Assembly (NCBI GenBank): GCA_965204245.1
Contig: CBDBED010000004.1
Location: 1-64,000 of the forward strand
DNA length: 64,000 nt
Source: JAAXIE01 sp965204245
Lineage (GTDB): Bacteria; Chloroflexota; Dehalococcoidia; Lucifugimonadales; JAAXIE01
Direction: 5' to 3'
A model generated the notes under the pieces. That model was not told the DNA's origin. It did not search any database and was given only the letters and a program-made list of their open reading frames with translations. This document shows, piece after piece, positions 16,719 to 25,535 of this stretch. Position 1 is the first letter of the stretch. Each line of letters starts with the position of its first letter. Made by a program: the position numbers and the translations under genes.

Positions 16719-17618
16719 CTACCTTAACTCCTTCGGCAGCACGAACGTCACGTTCTCATCAATCTCCGACATGCTGGTCACGTCGTCCGGCTCCAGCTTC
16801 TCGATGACTGCATTCACCAGCACCTCCGGCGTCGACGCCCCTGACGTAATGCCCACCCGCGAGAACTTGCGCACCTCGGCCAAGTCCAACTCCTCGGCCC
16901 CATTGATCAGGTACGCAGGCACCCCCTGCGCCGCCGCCACTTCTCTCAAACGGTTGCAGTTCGAACTGTTCTCCGCCCCAATCACCAGCACCACATCCAC
17001 CTGCTCCGCTAGGGCCTTCACCGCCACCTGCCGGTTGGTGGTTGCATAGCAGATGTCGTTGCGTATCAGCACGTCCTTGAATTGGCGCTGTATGTCCGAC
17101 ACCGCTTCCCCCGTATCATCCACCGAGAGCGTGGTCTGCGTTAGCACCGCCACCGGCGTGTCCGGGTCCCAGTCCGGCAACTCCGTCTCATCCCGGTTGT
17201 CCACCAGCGCCATGCTCGCTTGGCCCATCGTGCCCCGCACCTCTTGGTGCCCCCTGTGCCCCACCAGCAGGATGCGCCGCCCCTCCCGGTCATACTTGGC
17301 AGCCTCGTTATGCACCCGCGTCACCAAGGGGCAGGTCGCGTCTATTACCGTCAGTCTCCGCGATTCAGCCTGCTCGAAGTCCTCCGGCGGAGAGCCATGC
17401 GCCGAGAACACCACCACCGACCCCTCCGGTATCTCGTCCACTTCCTCCACAGTAACCGCCCCCTTGTTCTCCAAGGACGCCACCACGTAGGGGTTGTGCA
17501 CAATCTGGTGCTTGACATAAACAGGCGCCCCAAACTTCTTCAAACACAACTCCACCACCTCCACCGCCCGCACCACACCTGCGCAGAACCCTCGCGGCGA
17601 ACTCAGAATCACCTGCAT
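16719..17618 (-). CDS. ispH: 4-hydroxy-3-methylbut-2-enyl diphosphate reductase
   Basis: A 299-residue IspH, last enzyme of the MEP isoprenoid pathway, converting HMBPP to IPP and DMAPP with a [4Fe-4S] cluster. Cluster cysteines are at 12 (RGFCAGV), 96 (DATCPLV) and 190 (NDICYATTNRQ), matching E. coli Cys12, Cys96 and Cys197. VKHQIVHN and FSAHGSPP are also present. The start MQVILSSP at 17618 follows AGGAGGGG; the longer frame to 17705 has no family similarity. It converges with the CcdA-like gene, 8 bases apart. Confidence 0.95.
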   Translation of the reverse strand: MQVILSSPRGFCAGVVRAVEVVELCLKKFGAPVYVKHQIVHNPYVVASLENKGAVTVEEVDEIPEGSVVVFSAHGSPPEDFEQAESRRLTVIDATCPLVTRVHNEAAKYDREGRRILLVGHRGHQEVRGTMGQASMALVDNRDETELPDWDPDTPVAVLTQTTLSVDDTGEAVSDIQRQFKDVLIRNDICYATTNRQVAVKALAEQVDVVLVIGAENSSNCNRLREVAAAQGVPAYLINGAEELDLAEVRKFSRVGITSGASTPEVLVNAVIEKLEPDDVTSMSEIDENVTFVLPKELR

Positions 17619-17745
17619 CCAACCCCTCCTAACTCCAACAACAGTCCTCTCCCGCAGAATTATACCAAAGCCCCCCTCCCCTCTCCCCAAGCCCCCCTCC
17701 GTCATTCCCTACCTCCTCCCTAGACCTCACATAGCCCCCCACCCA

Positions 17746-18232
17746 TCATTCCCGCGCCCCCTCCCCGTCATTCCCGCGGAGGCGGGAATCCACGTCCCCA
17801 ACTCCATAACCAGTCAGCGCCCCGCAGCAACCAGAACCCCCATCCATCATTCCCGCACCCCCTCCCCGTCATTCCCGCGGAGGCGGGAATCCACGTCCCC
17901 AACTCCATCACCAGTCAGCGCCCCACAGCAACCAGAACCCCCACCCGTCATTCCCGCGCAGGCGGGAATCCACGGCCCAACTCCATCACCAGTCAGCGCC
18001 CCACAGCAACCAGAACCCCCATCCACCATTCCCGCACCCCCTCCCCGTCATTTCCCGCGGAGTCGGGAATCCACGTCCCCAACTCCATCACCAGTCTGCG
18101 CCCACAGCAACCAGAACCCCCACTCGTCATTCCCGCGCAGGCGGGAACCCACGTAACCCATACCACCCCTGCCAGCCCACCCCTCCTTCCCAACATCCCC
18201 ACCGTCCTTCCCGCGCAGGCCGGAATCCAGGA
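17746..18232. repeat. REP-like hairpin array with 179-base super-period
   Basis: Copies of GTCATTCCCGCG..GGCGGGAATCCAC start at about 17767, 17868, 17946, 18047 and 18125, with a degenerate one near 18209. The spacings alternate 101 and 78 bases, so a 179-base unit holding two hairpins is repeated in tandem, with shared text such as CCAACTCCATCACCAGTC and CAGCAACCAGAACCCC between hairpins. This fills the gap between ispH and the XRE gene (17619-18277); no coding sequence is seen. Confidence 0.85.
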
Positions 18233-18277
18233 AACGCCCTAGTGAGCGCCCATCCTGTGACAGCAGTCAGCCCACCC

Positions 18278-18775
18278 TCAATCCCCATCTCCCGCTACCA
18301 GCAACTCCTCCACACCCCTCCCCAACGCCCTCGCCACCGCCACCAGCGTCTCAAACCGCGGCGACTGCTCCCCTCTCTCCACCCGCACCAGCGTCACACG
18401 CCCGACACCCGCCCTGACCGCCAACCCCTCCTGTGTCAGCCCCGCAGCCTCCCGCAACTCGCGAATCCTGCCCCCCAACGACCGTCTTCCCTCCATCCCA
18501 ATGCCTTCTACATTGGCACGGTACGACTCATCGCAATAATGACGCGCAAAATCCCATGGGATCTCCACCCGTTCCCCTTCCGCCGTCTCCAACACCAGTT
18601 CGTATGCATTCGGAAGCTCAATCCTCGCCAGACGACCCAACTCCCCCACCTCTGGCACAGCAGCGAAGGGCACCAAGCCCGACCTTCCATCAGCAAAGCT
18701 GACTTCAATCCCATCCACCTTTGGGACGGCCTTGGTCATCATCCGCTCCGCATTCTTCACAAGCACCATGTTCAT
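18278..18775 (-). CDS. DUF2442 plus XRE-family HTH protein
   Basis: A 165-residue protein with an N-terminal DUF2442 domain (VSFADGRSGLVPFAAVPEVGEL..RIELPNAYEL) and a C-terminal Cro/C1 helix-turn-helix (RIRELREAAGLTQEGLAVRAG..VTLVRVERGEQSPRFETLVAVARAL). It follows the DUF4160 gene by 3 bases. DUF2442 and DUF4160 proteins form small two-gene modules that look like toxin-antitoxin systems, in which this protein would be the DNA-binding partner. Confidence 0.85.
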   Translation of the reverse strand: MNMVLVKNAERMMTKAVPKVDGIEVSFADGRSGLVPFAAVPEVGELGRLARIELPNAYELVLETAEGERVEIPWDFARHYCDESYRANVEGIGMEGRRSLGGRIRELREAAGLTQEGLAVRAGVGRVTLVRVERGEQSPRFETLVAVARALGRGVEELLVAGDGD

Positions 18776-18778
18776 CCC

Positions 18779-19015
18779 TTACCTTCTGTGAATCTCGTCC
18801 CAGACTCTCCGTATCTCCTCAACGTGCGCTGCATAGGCCCGCAAGATGTCGCGGTATGTCCCAGCAGGCGGTTCTTCCATGAACATCCCTGAATTCAATT
18901 CGATACGGCACACATCTTCCCGGGCCACCCACACATGAACGTGCGGGGGCTCGAAATCGTTCTCTCTCGTGTTGATGACGAATATATACTGCCCTTCCGC
19001 AGCGACCCTTACCAT
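18779..19015 (-). CDS. DUF4160 family protein
   Basis: A 78-residue protein matching DUF4160: an N-terminal strand (QYIFVINTREN), the PPHVHVW motif and a C-terminal helix (HVEEIRRVWDEIHRR). It lies first in a two-gene operon with the DUF2442-XRE protein, with a palindrome upstream that could bind the partner. A toxin-like role is inferred only from the gene pairing. Confidence 0.82.
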   Translation of the reverse strand: MVRVAAEGQYIFVINTRENDFEPPHVHVWVAREDVCRIELNSGMFMEEPPAGTYRDILRAYAAHVEEIRRVWDEIHRR

Positions 19016-19058
19016 CTGTCCCGCCCAAGCGTCACCGTCAGAGTCTCACGACATCTAA

Positions 19059-19077
19059 TGTATCACATGCGATACAA
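19059..19077 (-). promoter_or_regulatory. Palindromic operator upstream of the DUF4160 operon
   Basis: TGTATCACATGCGATACAA is a near-perfect palindrome (GTATC..GATAC arms) 44 bases upstream of the DUF4160 start, a likely site for autoregulation by the XRE protein. Confidence 0.5.
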
Positions 19078-19106
19078 CTGCCCCACCCCCCCATGACACT
19101 TCCCCA

Positions 19107-19158
19107 TTGACACCCCCACCCCCTCCCACTACCATCAGAACAACTAACAGAACACAGC
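19107..19158 (+). promoter_or_regulatory. Conserved leader with promoter upstream of header-word array
   Basis: TTGACA (19107-19112), 17-base spacer, TACCAT (19130-19135), then AGAACAACTAACAGAACACAGC. The same text recurs at 37265-37317, again upstream of a header-word array. A long open frame running through 19107-19829 looks like low-complexity read-through of the array, not a protein. Confidence 0.5.
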
Positions 19159-19284
19159 GGGAACCACCCCCCCAAAGGTCGCCCCCGCCCCCATCTCTCG
19201 AAAGGACGGCCATGGAAATCCAACCCCGCCCGCCCCAAGGCTCACGCTCCCTCCTCGCCCGTTTCCTAGCCGTCATCCGGCACC

Positions 19285-19710
19285 ATTCGACACATGTGTC
19301 AGCTACGGCCCAGCTACGACCACTCGACACATTCGACACTTCTCAGATACAAAACGCTTCTCCCAGCTACGGAAAGTGTCGAATTGTCGAAATCGAAAAA
19401 GCCTCCCGGCCCACTCATAAGACCAGGAGGCCAAAACGCCTGTGGCAGTACTCATATCGTAGCTATCCCAGCTACGGCACTGGCAGTACTGGCAGAACTT
19501 TCAGATACAAAAAAGCCTTTTCCAGCCACGAGGAGTCTGCCACTGCCGAGGTTCGTCCCATCAACATAGCCCAAACTCGGTCCCGTCGCGGGCCTGCCCA
19601 GCACCCCGGTGCAGTGACAACCCACGCCCCACACTTTCCCAAAATCTGTGACATGCTCAGATACGATTTCATCTCACACTCCGACCCTATCTGCCCAGCT
19701 ACAAAAATGC
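19285..19710. repeat. Header-word repeat array A
   Basis: Headers CAGCTACG or CAGATACAAAA occur at about 19309, 19344, 19361, 19461, 19500, 19654 and 19695. The first half pairs them with the word TTCGACAC or its complement GTGTCGAA, the middle with GGCAGTACT/CACTGCC, and the end with ATGCGGCCAACAAGACC. Arrays at 33.9, 37.4 and 60.0 kb use the same headers with other words. The 19016-19878 gap holds only this array, its leader and the operator. Confidence 0.6.
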
Positions 19711-19878
19711 GGCCAACAAGACCAGCCCCCCCAGAAAAAGAAGAGGCCCGCCACACGGCAGGCCCCTCCATCGCTTGTTACCCCAGCCCACTTCCCTTAT
19801 CATTGCCCTTTACCGGCACGCCTTGTTAGTGACGGACACTTCAGCGGGTCCCAACATCCAGAGGAAAAGGAAGAGGCC

Positions 19879-21210
19879 ATGACCATCCTGCAAGACTACA
19901 TGGACAAGCATCAGGGTTCAGCCCAGAAATACCAGGAAGCATTGGGCCAGTTCCCCTCCGGTGTCACCCACGACAACCGCTATGCCTCCCCCTTCCCCCT
20001 CTACGTCACCCACGGCGAGGGCGGCCTCAAGTGGGACGTCGACGGCAATGAATACGTCGACTTCGTCATGGGCCACGGCGCCCTCCTCTTGGGCCACTCC
20101 CACCCCGACGTCGTAAAGGCCGTCGCCGAGCAGATGGCCAAGGGCACCCACCTCGGTGCCAACACCGAGCAGGAAGTCCGCTGGGCCGATGCCATAAAAG
20201 CCCTCATGCCCTACGTCGAGAAGATGCGCTTCCACAGTTCCGGCACCGAGGCCACCTTGATGGCCTTCCGCTTGGCCCGTGCCTTCACCGGCAAGAACAA
20301 GATTATCAAGCTCCAGGACCACTTCCATGGCTGGCACGACTACGCCATGGCAGGCTCCGACCGCGGCGCCCCCGGTATACCCCAGAGCACATGGGACTCC
20401 ATGATCATAGTCCCCGCCGGCGACCTCGGTGCCGTCCAGCGCGCCCTCGAATCCGACAACGACATCGCAGCCATCATCCTCGAACCCACCGGTGCCCACT
20501 TCGGCCAGCTTCCCCTTGAACTCCCCGACTACCTGCTCGGCCTCCGCGACCTGACCACCAAGCACGGTGCCCTGCTCATCATGGACGAGGTCGTAACGGG
20601 CTTCCGCATCCACCCCGGTGGCGTCCAGACTCTCTACGGAGTACAACCCGACCTCACCACCCTAGCCAAAATCGCTGCCGGAGGCCTCCCCGGAGGCGCA
20701 GTAGCGGGCCGTGCCGACATCATCGACATGATGGCCTTCACCGGCGACGCCGCCCATGACAGCGTCGAGCGCGTCTACCATCCCGGCACCTTCAACGCCA
20801 ACCCCCTCTCCGCAGCCGCCGGATACACCGCCCTCGAGCTGGTGGCCCAAGGCAACATCAACCGGAACGCCGACGCCATGGCCGCCCGCCTCAAGGCCGG
20901 CATGAACGACATCCTGACCAAGAACGAGGTCGCAGGCCACGCCCATGGCATCGCCTCCATCGTCCAACTCGTCATGGCCGACTGCGATTCGGATCGCGGC
21001 ATCTACGGCATGTCCCACTCCGAGATCAAGCAGGCCACCGCAGCCCCCCGCGTCACCGCCCTCAAGCGCTCCCTCCAGAACAACGGCGTCGACATCATGG
21101 GCCGCAGCGCCTTCCTCGTGTCCGGCGTCCACACCGAGCAGCAGATCGACCGCACCCTCGAGTCCTTCGAGCGCGCCCTCGGCGAAATGCGCGCCGAGGA
21201 CGCCATCTAG
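19879..21210 (+). CDS. Class III aminotransferase (glutamate-1-semialdehyde aminotransferase-like)
   Basis: A 443-residue PLP enzyme of the HemL/class III group: FVMGHGALLLGHSHPDV near the N-terminus, KMRFHSSGTEATLMAFRLARAFTGK (PLP phosphate region), FHGWHDY, IMDEVVTGFR and LAKIAAGGLPGGAVAG with the Schiff-base lysine. Relatives include glutamate-1-semialdehyde aminomutase and other omega-aminotransferases; with no other heme genes nearby I do not assign hemL. The start at 19879 follows GGAAGAGG; the longer frame is repeat read-through. Confidence 0.85.
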   Translation: MTILQDYMDKHQGSAQKYQEALGQFPSGVTHDNRYASPFPLYVTHGEGGLKWDVDGNEYVDFVMGHGALLLGHSHPDVVKAVAEQMAKGTHLGANTEQEVRWADAIKALMPYVEKMRFHSSGTEATLMAFRLARAFTGKNKIIKLQDHFHGWHDYAMAGSDRGAPGIPQSTWDSMIIVPAGDLGAVQRALESDNDIAAIILEPTGAHFGQLPLELPDYLLGLRDLTTKHGALLIMDEVVTGFRIHPGGVQTLYGVQPDLTTLAKIAAGGLPGGAVAGRADIIDMMAFTGDAAHDSVERVYHPGTFNANPLSAAAGYTALELVAQGNINRNADAMAARLKAGMNDILTKNEVAGHAHGIASIVQLVMADCDSDRGIYGMSHSEIKQATAAPRVTALKRSLQNNGVDIMGRSAFLVSGVHTEQQIDRTLESFERALGEMRAEDAI

Positions 21211-21222
21211 GGCACTAACGCC

Positions 21223-21651
21223 ATGGCCACCGTCGACGAACTACAGCAGGCCTACGTCAGCCTTGACCATCGCCTTGAGACTCGCGACGAGTCCCAAATC
21301 GACGCTGCCTGCCTCCTCTCCTTCAACTACGACTACCCCAACCAGCCCGTTCAAGTCTCCATCGACACCGAGGAGTTCACCGCCGTCTGCCCCTGGACCG
21401 GCCTCCCCGACTACGGAACCCTCACCATAACCTACACCCCCAGCCTCAAATGCATCGAACTCAAGTCTCTCAAGTACTACCTGCTCTCCTACCGCGACGT
21501 GGGCATCGTCCAGGAACACGCCGCCAACCGCATCCTCAACGACCTAGTCGACGCCTGCCACCCCCGCTCCATGAAAGTGGACCTCGACTACAAGACCCGC
21601 GGCGGCATCCACACCTCCGTCAGCGTCCAATACCCCACGCCAATGGCCTGA
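21223..21651 (+). CDS. queF: NADPH-dependent preQ0 reductase QueF
   Basis: A 142-residue type I QueF that reduces 7-cyano-7-deazaguanine (preQ0) to preQ1 for queuosine synthesis. The covalent-thioimide cysteine is Cys56 (FTAVCPWTGLPDYG), the proton donor Asp63, and the QueF motif is IELKSLKYYLLSYR. It starts 12 bases after the aminotransferase stop and is followed by queC, so the two queuosine genes form an operon interrupted by a repeat. Confidence 0.95.
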   Translation: MATVDELQQAYVSLDHRLETRDESQIDAACLLSFNYDYPNQPVQVSIDTEEFTAVCPWTGLPDYGTLTITYTPSLKCIELKSLKYYLLSYRDVGIVQEHAANRILNDLVDACHPRSMKVDLDYKTRGGIHTSVSVQYPTPMA

Positions 21652-21660
21652 ACAGGGACC

Positions 21661-21815
21661 CATGCCCAGCTACGGCGTAACCCTCCTCTCCCCCGTCATC
21701 CCCGCGCAGGCGGGGACCTGATTCCACCATGCCCAGCTACGGCGTAACCCCCCTCTCCCCCGTCATCCCCGCGCCATCCCCCGTCATCCCCGCGCAGGCG
21801 GGGACCTGACTCCAC
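21661..21815. repeat. REP hairpins flanked by two extra copies of the queC start
   Basis: The first 31 bases around the queC start codon appear three times: 21661-21691, 21728-21758 and the gene itself at 21815-21845. REP-like units (CCCGTCATCCCCGCGCAGGCGGGGACCTGA) sit between the copies, two of them in the second gap, the first one partial. Each extra copy opens a mini-ORF: 21662-21721 (MPSYGVTLLSPVIPAQAGT) and 21729-21809 (26 residues). Both stop at TGA before the next copy. Confidence 0.85.
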
Positions 21816-22571
21816 ATGCCCAGCTACGGCGTAACCCTCCTCTCCGGTGGCCTCGATTCCACCACCGTCAGTGCCTACGCCCGTCAGCACGTCGACCGCC
21901 TCACCGCCCTCACCTTCCTCTACGGCCAGACCCACAGCAAGGAGACCCGCTGCGCTGCTGAAGTAGCCGCCAACCTCCGCCTCAACCAAGTCCTTGTAGA
22001 CATCTCGTTCCTGCGCGACGTTGCGTGGTACTCCGCCCTCACCAACCCCGATATGTTCCCCACCCCCAAGGACCGCTCCACCCGCGAAATGGGCGCCTCC
22101 ATCCCCATCACCTACGTCCCCCTCCGCAATACCCTCTTCCTCACCCTGGCTGGTGCTTACCTCGAAAGCGAAGCGTTGAAAGCCATCGAGATGGACGGCC
22201 GCGACCCCGCCGACGTCGAGGCCCACATCTACATCGCCCCCAACGCCATCGACTACTCCGGCTACCCCGACTGCCGTCCCCAGTTCTACGCCGAAGCCCA
22301 GCGCACCCTCCTCGAAGGCAGCAAACTCTGGAACCAGTACGGCGTAGTCATGGAAGTCCACACACCCATCATCCACATGACCAAAAAGGAAATCATCCAG
22401 TGGGCCATGGAACTGAGCGCGCCGCTCCACCTTACATGGAGCTGCTACGAAGGGGACGAGGTGCCCTGTGGCCGCTGCGACAGTTGTCAGCTTAGGGCCA
22501 AGGGTTTTGAGGAAGCCGGGATCAGCGACCCCCTGTTGACATGGCTGGACGGCACCGACTCCCGGCAATAA
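21816..22571 (+). CDS. queC: 7-cyano-7-deazaguanine synthase QueC
   Basis: A 251-residue QueC that makes preQ0 from 7-carboxy-7-deazaguanine using ATP and ammonia. The ATP PP-loop is LSGGLDSTT (9-17), and the zinc site is Cys210, Cys218, Cys221 and Cys224 in WSCYEGDEVPCGRCDSC. The start codon is the third of three repeated starts; only this frame continues into the PP-loop. No Shine-Dalgarno sequence is visible in the repeat upstream, so reinitiation after the upstream mini-ORFs is possible. Confidence 0.94.
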   Translation: MPSYGVTLLSGGLDSTTVSAYARQHVDRLTALTFLYGQTHSKETRCAAEVAANLRLNQVLVDISFLRDVAWYSALTNPDMFPTPKDRSTREMGASIPITYVPLRNTLFLTLAGAYLESEALKAIEMDGRDPADVEAHIYIAPNAIDYSGYPDCRPQFYAEAQRTLLEGSKLWNQYGVVMEVHTPIIHMTKKEIIQWAMELSAPLHLTWSCYEGDEVPCGRCDSCQLRAKGFEEAGISDPLLTWLDGTDSRQ

Positions 22572-22664
22572 ACAGCAGCGAATTTGGGTCGTGATGGAGT
22601 GTGATGCTCGTCGGCCCCGGCCCCGTGGCGATCATCGGCCAAGGCCTGCATCATCAAGCAGTCC

Positions 22665-22979
22665 CTAAGCAGGTCCCACCAGCACGTCATCACCCTCAAT
22701 CCGCACCGGGTAAACAGGCACGTTCTCATTCGCCGGAGGGTTCTGGCACTCGCCGGTTATCACGTTGAAAGCAGACCCATGCAGCGGGCACTCAATCTCC
22801 TCGCCGCTGAAATCGCCCTCCGACAATGCGGCATACGCATGGCTGCAAATGTCGCTGATGGCATGGATGGTCCCGTTGATGTTGGAGAGCAGTATCTCCT
22901 CGTTCCCAACCCGCACCGGCTTGCACTTCCCCGGCGCGATGTCGCTCACCTGTGCCACCTTGACGAAATCCTCCGGCAT
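22665..22979 (-). CDS. Rieske-type [2Fe-2S] ferredoxin
   Basis: A 104-residue small Rieske protein: cluster ligands CSHAYAALSEGDF..EIECPLHGSAF (CxH..CxxH), preceded by VRVGNEEILLSNINGTIHAISD and followed by VYPVRIEGDDVLVG. Probably an electron carrier for an oxygenase not encoded nearby. The start at 22979 follows GGAGGAGAGG. It converges with queC and diverges from the nitrile hydratase gene. Confidence 0.9.
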   Translation of the reverse strand: MPEDFVKVAQVSDIAPGKCKPVRVGNEEILLSNINGTIHAISDICSHAYAALSEGDFSGEEIECPLHGSAFNVITGECQNPPANENVPVYPVRIEGDDVLVGPA

Positions 22980-23152
22980 TTGCCTCTCCTCCAATAGCAA
23001 TCTCAAGAAGGGCCATCGCAGGGCCTCATATCCGCTGGCAACGGCCCGTACAAGCCCGTAGCCCTGATCAAAGCCAACAGATTATAAGCCACAACCCCAT
23101 CCGTTAGAAGTGCTTGGCCCCCGCCAAGCTTCCTGCCCTCCCAGGCGCAAGG

Positions 23153-23158
23153 TATACT
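23153..23158 (+). promoter_or_regulatory. -10 element of the nitrile hydratase alpha gene
   Basis: TATACT 29 bases before the ATG at 23188, with GGAGG directly before the start. No convincing -35 box is seen; a small GCTTGG/CCAAGC hairpin lies at 23112-23129. Confidence 0.35.
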
Positions 23159-23187
23159 TACCCCAACTCATTGCACGGAGGCAGGCA

Positions 23188-23841
23188 ATGACCCAGCACA
23201 ACCACGACCACGACCATTCCCACGTGGAGACCGAAGACCACGAACTCACCTACTACGAAAAGCGCATCATCGCCATCTCCAATCTCCTCATCGACAAGGG
23301 CCTCATCAGCTCCCAAGACCTCCTCAACGTCCTCAAGGAAATGGAAGACACCACCCCCATGGTGGGAGCCAAGGTGGTCGCCCGCGCTTGGGCCGACCCC
23401 GATTTCAAGCAGCGCCTTCTCCAAGACGCCAACCTCGTCATGTCCGAATTGGGCATCGCCCTCCAGCGCTTCCGCGTCCTCAAGGTCGTAGAAAACACCG
23501 ACGCCGTCCACAACGCCGTCGTCTGCACCCTATGCTCCTGCTACCCCATCCCGCTCCTCGGCTATCCCCCCGACTGGTACAAGGACGAGACCTATCGCTC
23601 ATGGATCGTCGACGACCCCCGCGCCTGCCTCAGCGACATGGGCATGAACGTCCCCGATAACCAGGACATCCGCGTCTGGGACTCCACAGCCGAGGTCCGC
23701 TACCTCGTCCTACCCCAGCGACCTTCAGGCACCGACGGCATGAGCGAAGAAGCCCTCACCCAACTCGTCACCCGCGACAGCATGATCGGCGTCGGGCTCG
23801 CCCTCCTCCCCGACCAAGTGTCCGTCTCCGCGAACGGATAA
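23188..23841 (+). CDS. Nitrile hydratase alpha subunit (cobalt type), orphan
   Basis: A 217-residue nitrile hydratase/thiocyanate hydrolase alpha-type subunit. The metal site is VVCTLCSCYP (Cys113, Cys116, Ser117, Cys118); threonine in CTLCSC is typical of cobalt enzymes, whereas iron enzymes have serine. IRVWDSTAEVRYLVLPQRP and the C-terminal LVTRDSMIGV match the family. The N-terminus is histidine-rich (HNHDHDHSH), possibly for metal delivery. The beta subunit and the activator normally sit beside it, but neither is present: the next gene, 34 bases on, is an acyl-CoA carboxylase subunit. The GGAGG before 23188 fixes the start. Confidence 0.88.
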   Translation: MTQHNHDHDHSHVETEDHELTYYEKRIIAISNLLIDKGLISSQDLLNVLKEMEDTTPMVGAKVVARAWADPDFKQRLLQDANLVMSELGIALQRFRVLKVVENTDAVHNAVVCTLCSCYPIPLLGYPPDWYKDETYRSWIVDDPRACLSDMGMNVPDNQDIRVWDSTAEVRYLVLPQRPSGTDGMSEEALTQLVTRDSMIGVGLALLPDQVSVSANG

Positions 23842-23875
23842 CATAAGCCCTCCATCCACACCTCCCAGGAATAGC

Positions 23876-25483
<1,608 letters not shown>

Positions 25484-25535
25484 AGCCCCGCCCCTTGCGT
25501 CTCAACCCCACTGTCCCGCACCGGATGCTCTGCTG

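Noticed and set aside
16719..17705. Longer ispH start at 17705
   Set aside because: The extra 29 residues come from a repeat-like, glycine-rich stretch and a strong Shine-Dalgarno sequence fits the start at 17618.
17746..18232. CRISPR-like array
   Set aside because: The repeated cores are REP-type hairpins with alternating 101/78-base spacing and repeated, not unique, spacers; no cas genes are present.
19107..19829. A 240-residue plus-strand ORF
   Set aside because: It has no domain, runs through header-word array A, is rich in low-complexity sequence and starts at the -35 box of the leader.
23112..23129. Hairpin GCTTGG/CCAAGC as a terminator
   Set aside because: Short, no T-tract, and it lies between divergent genes where no terminator is expected.
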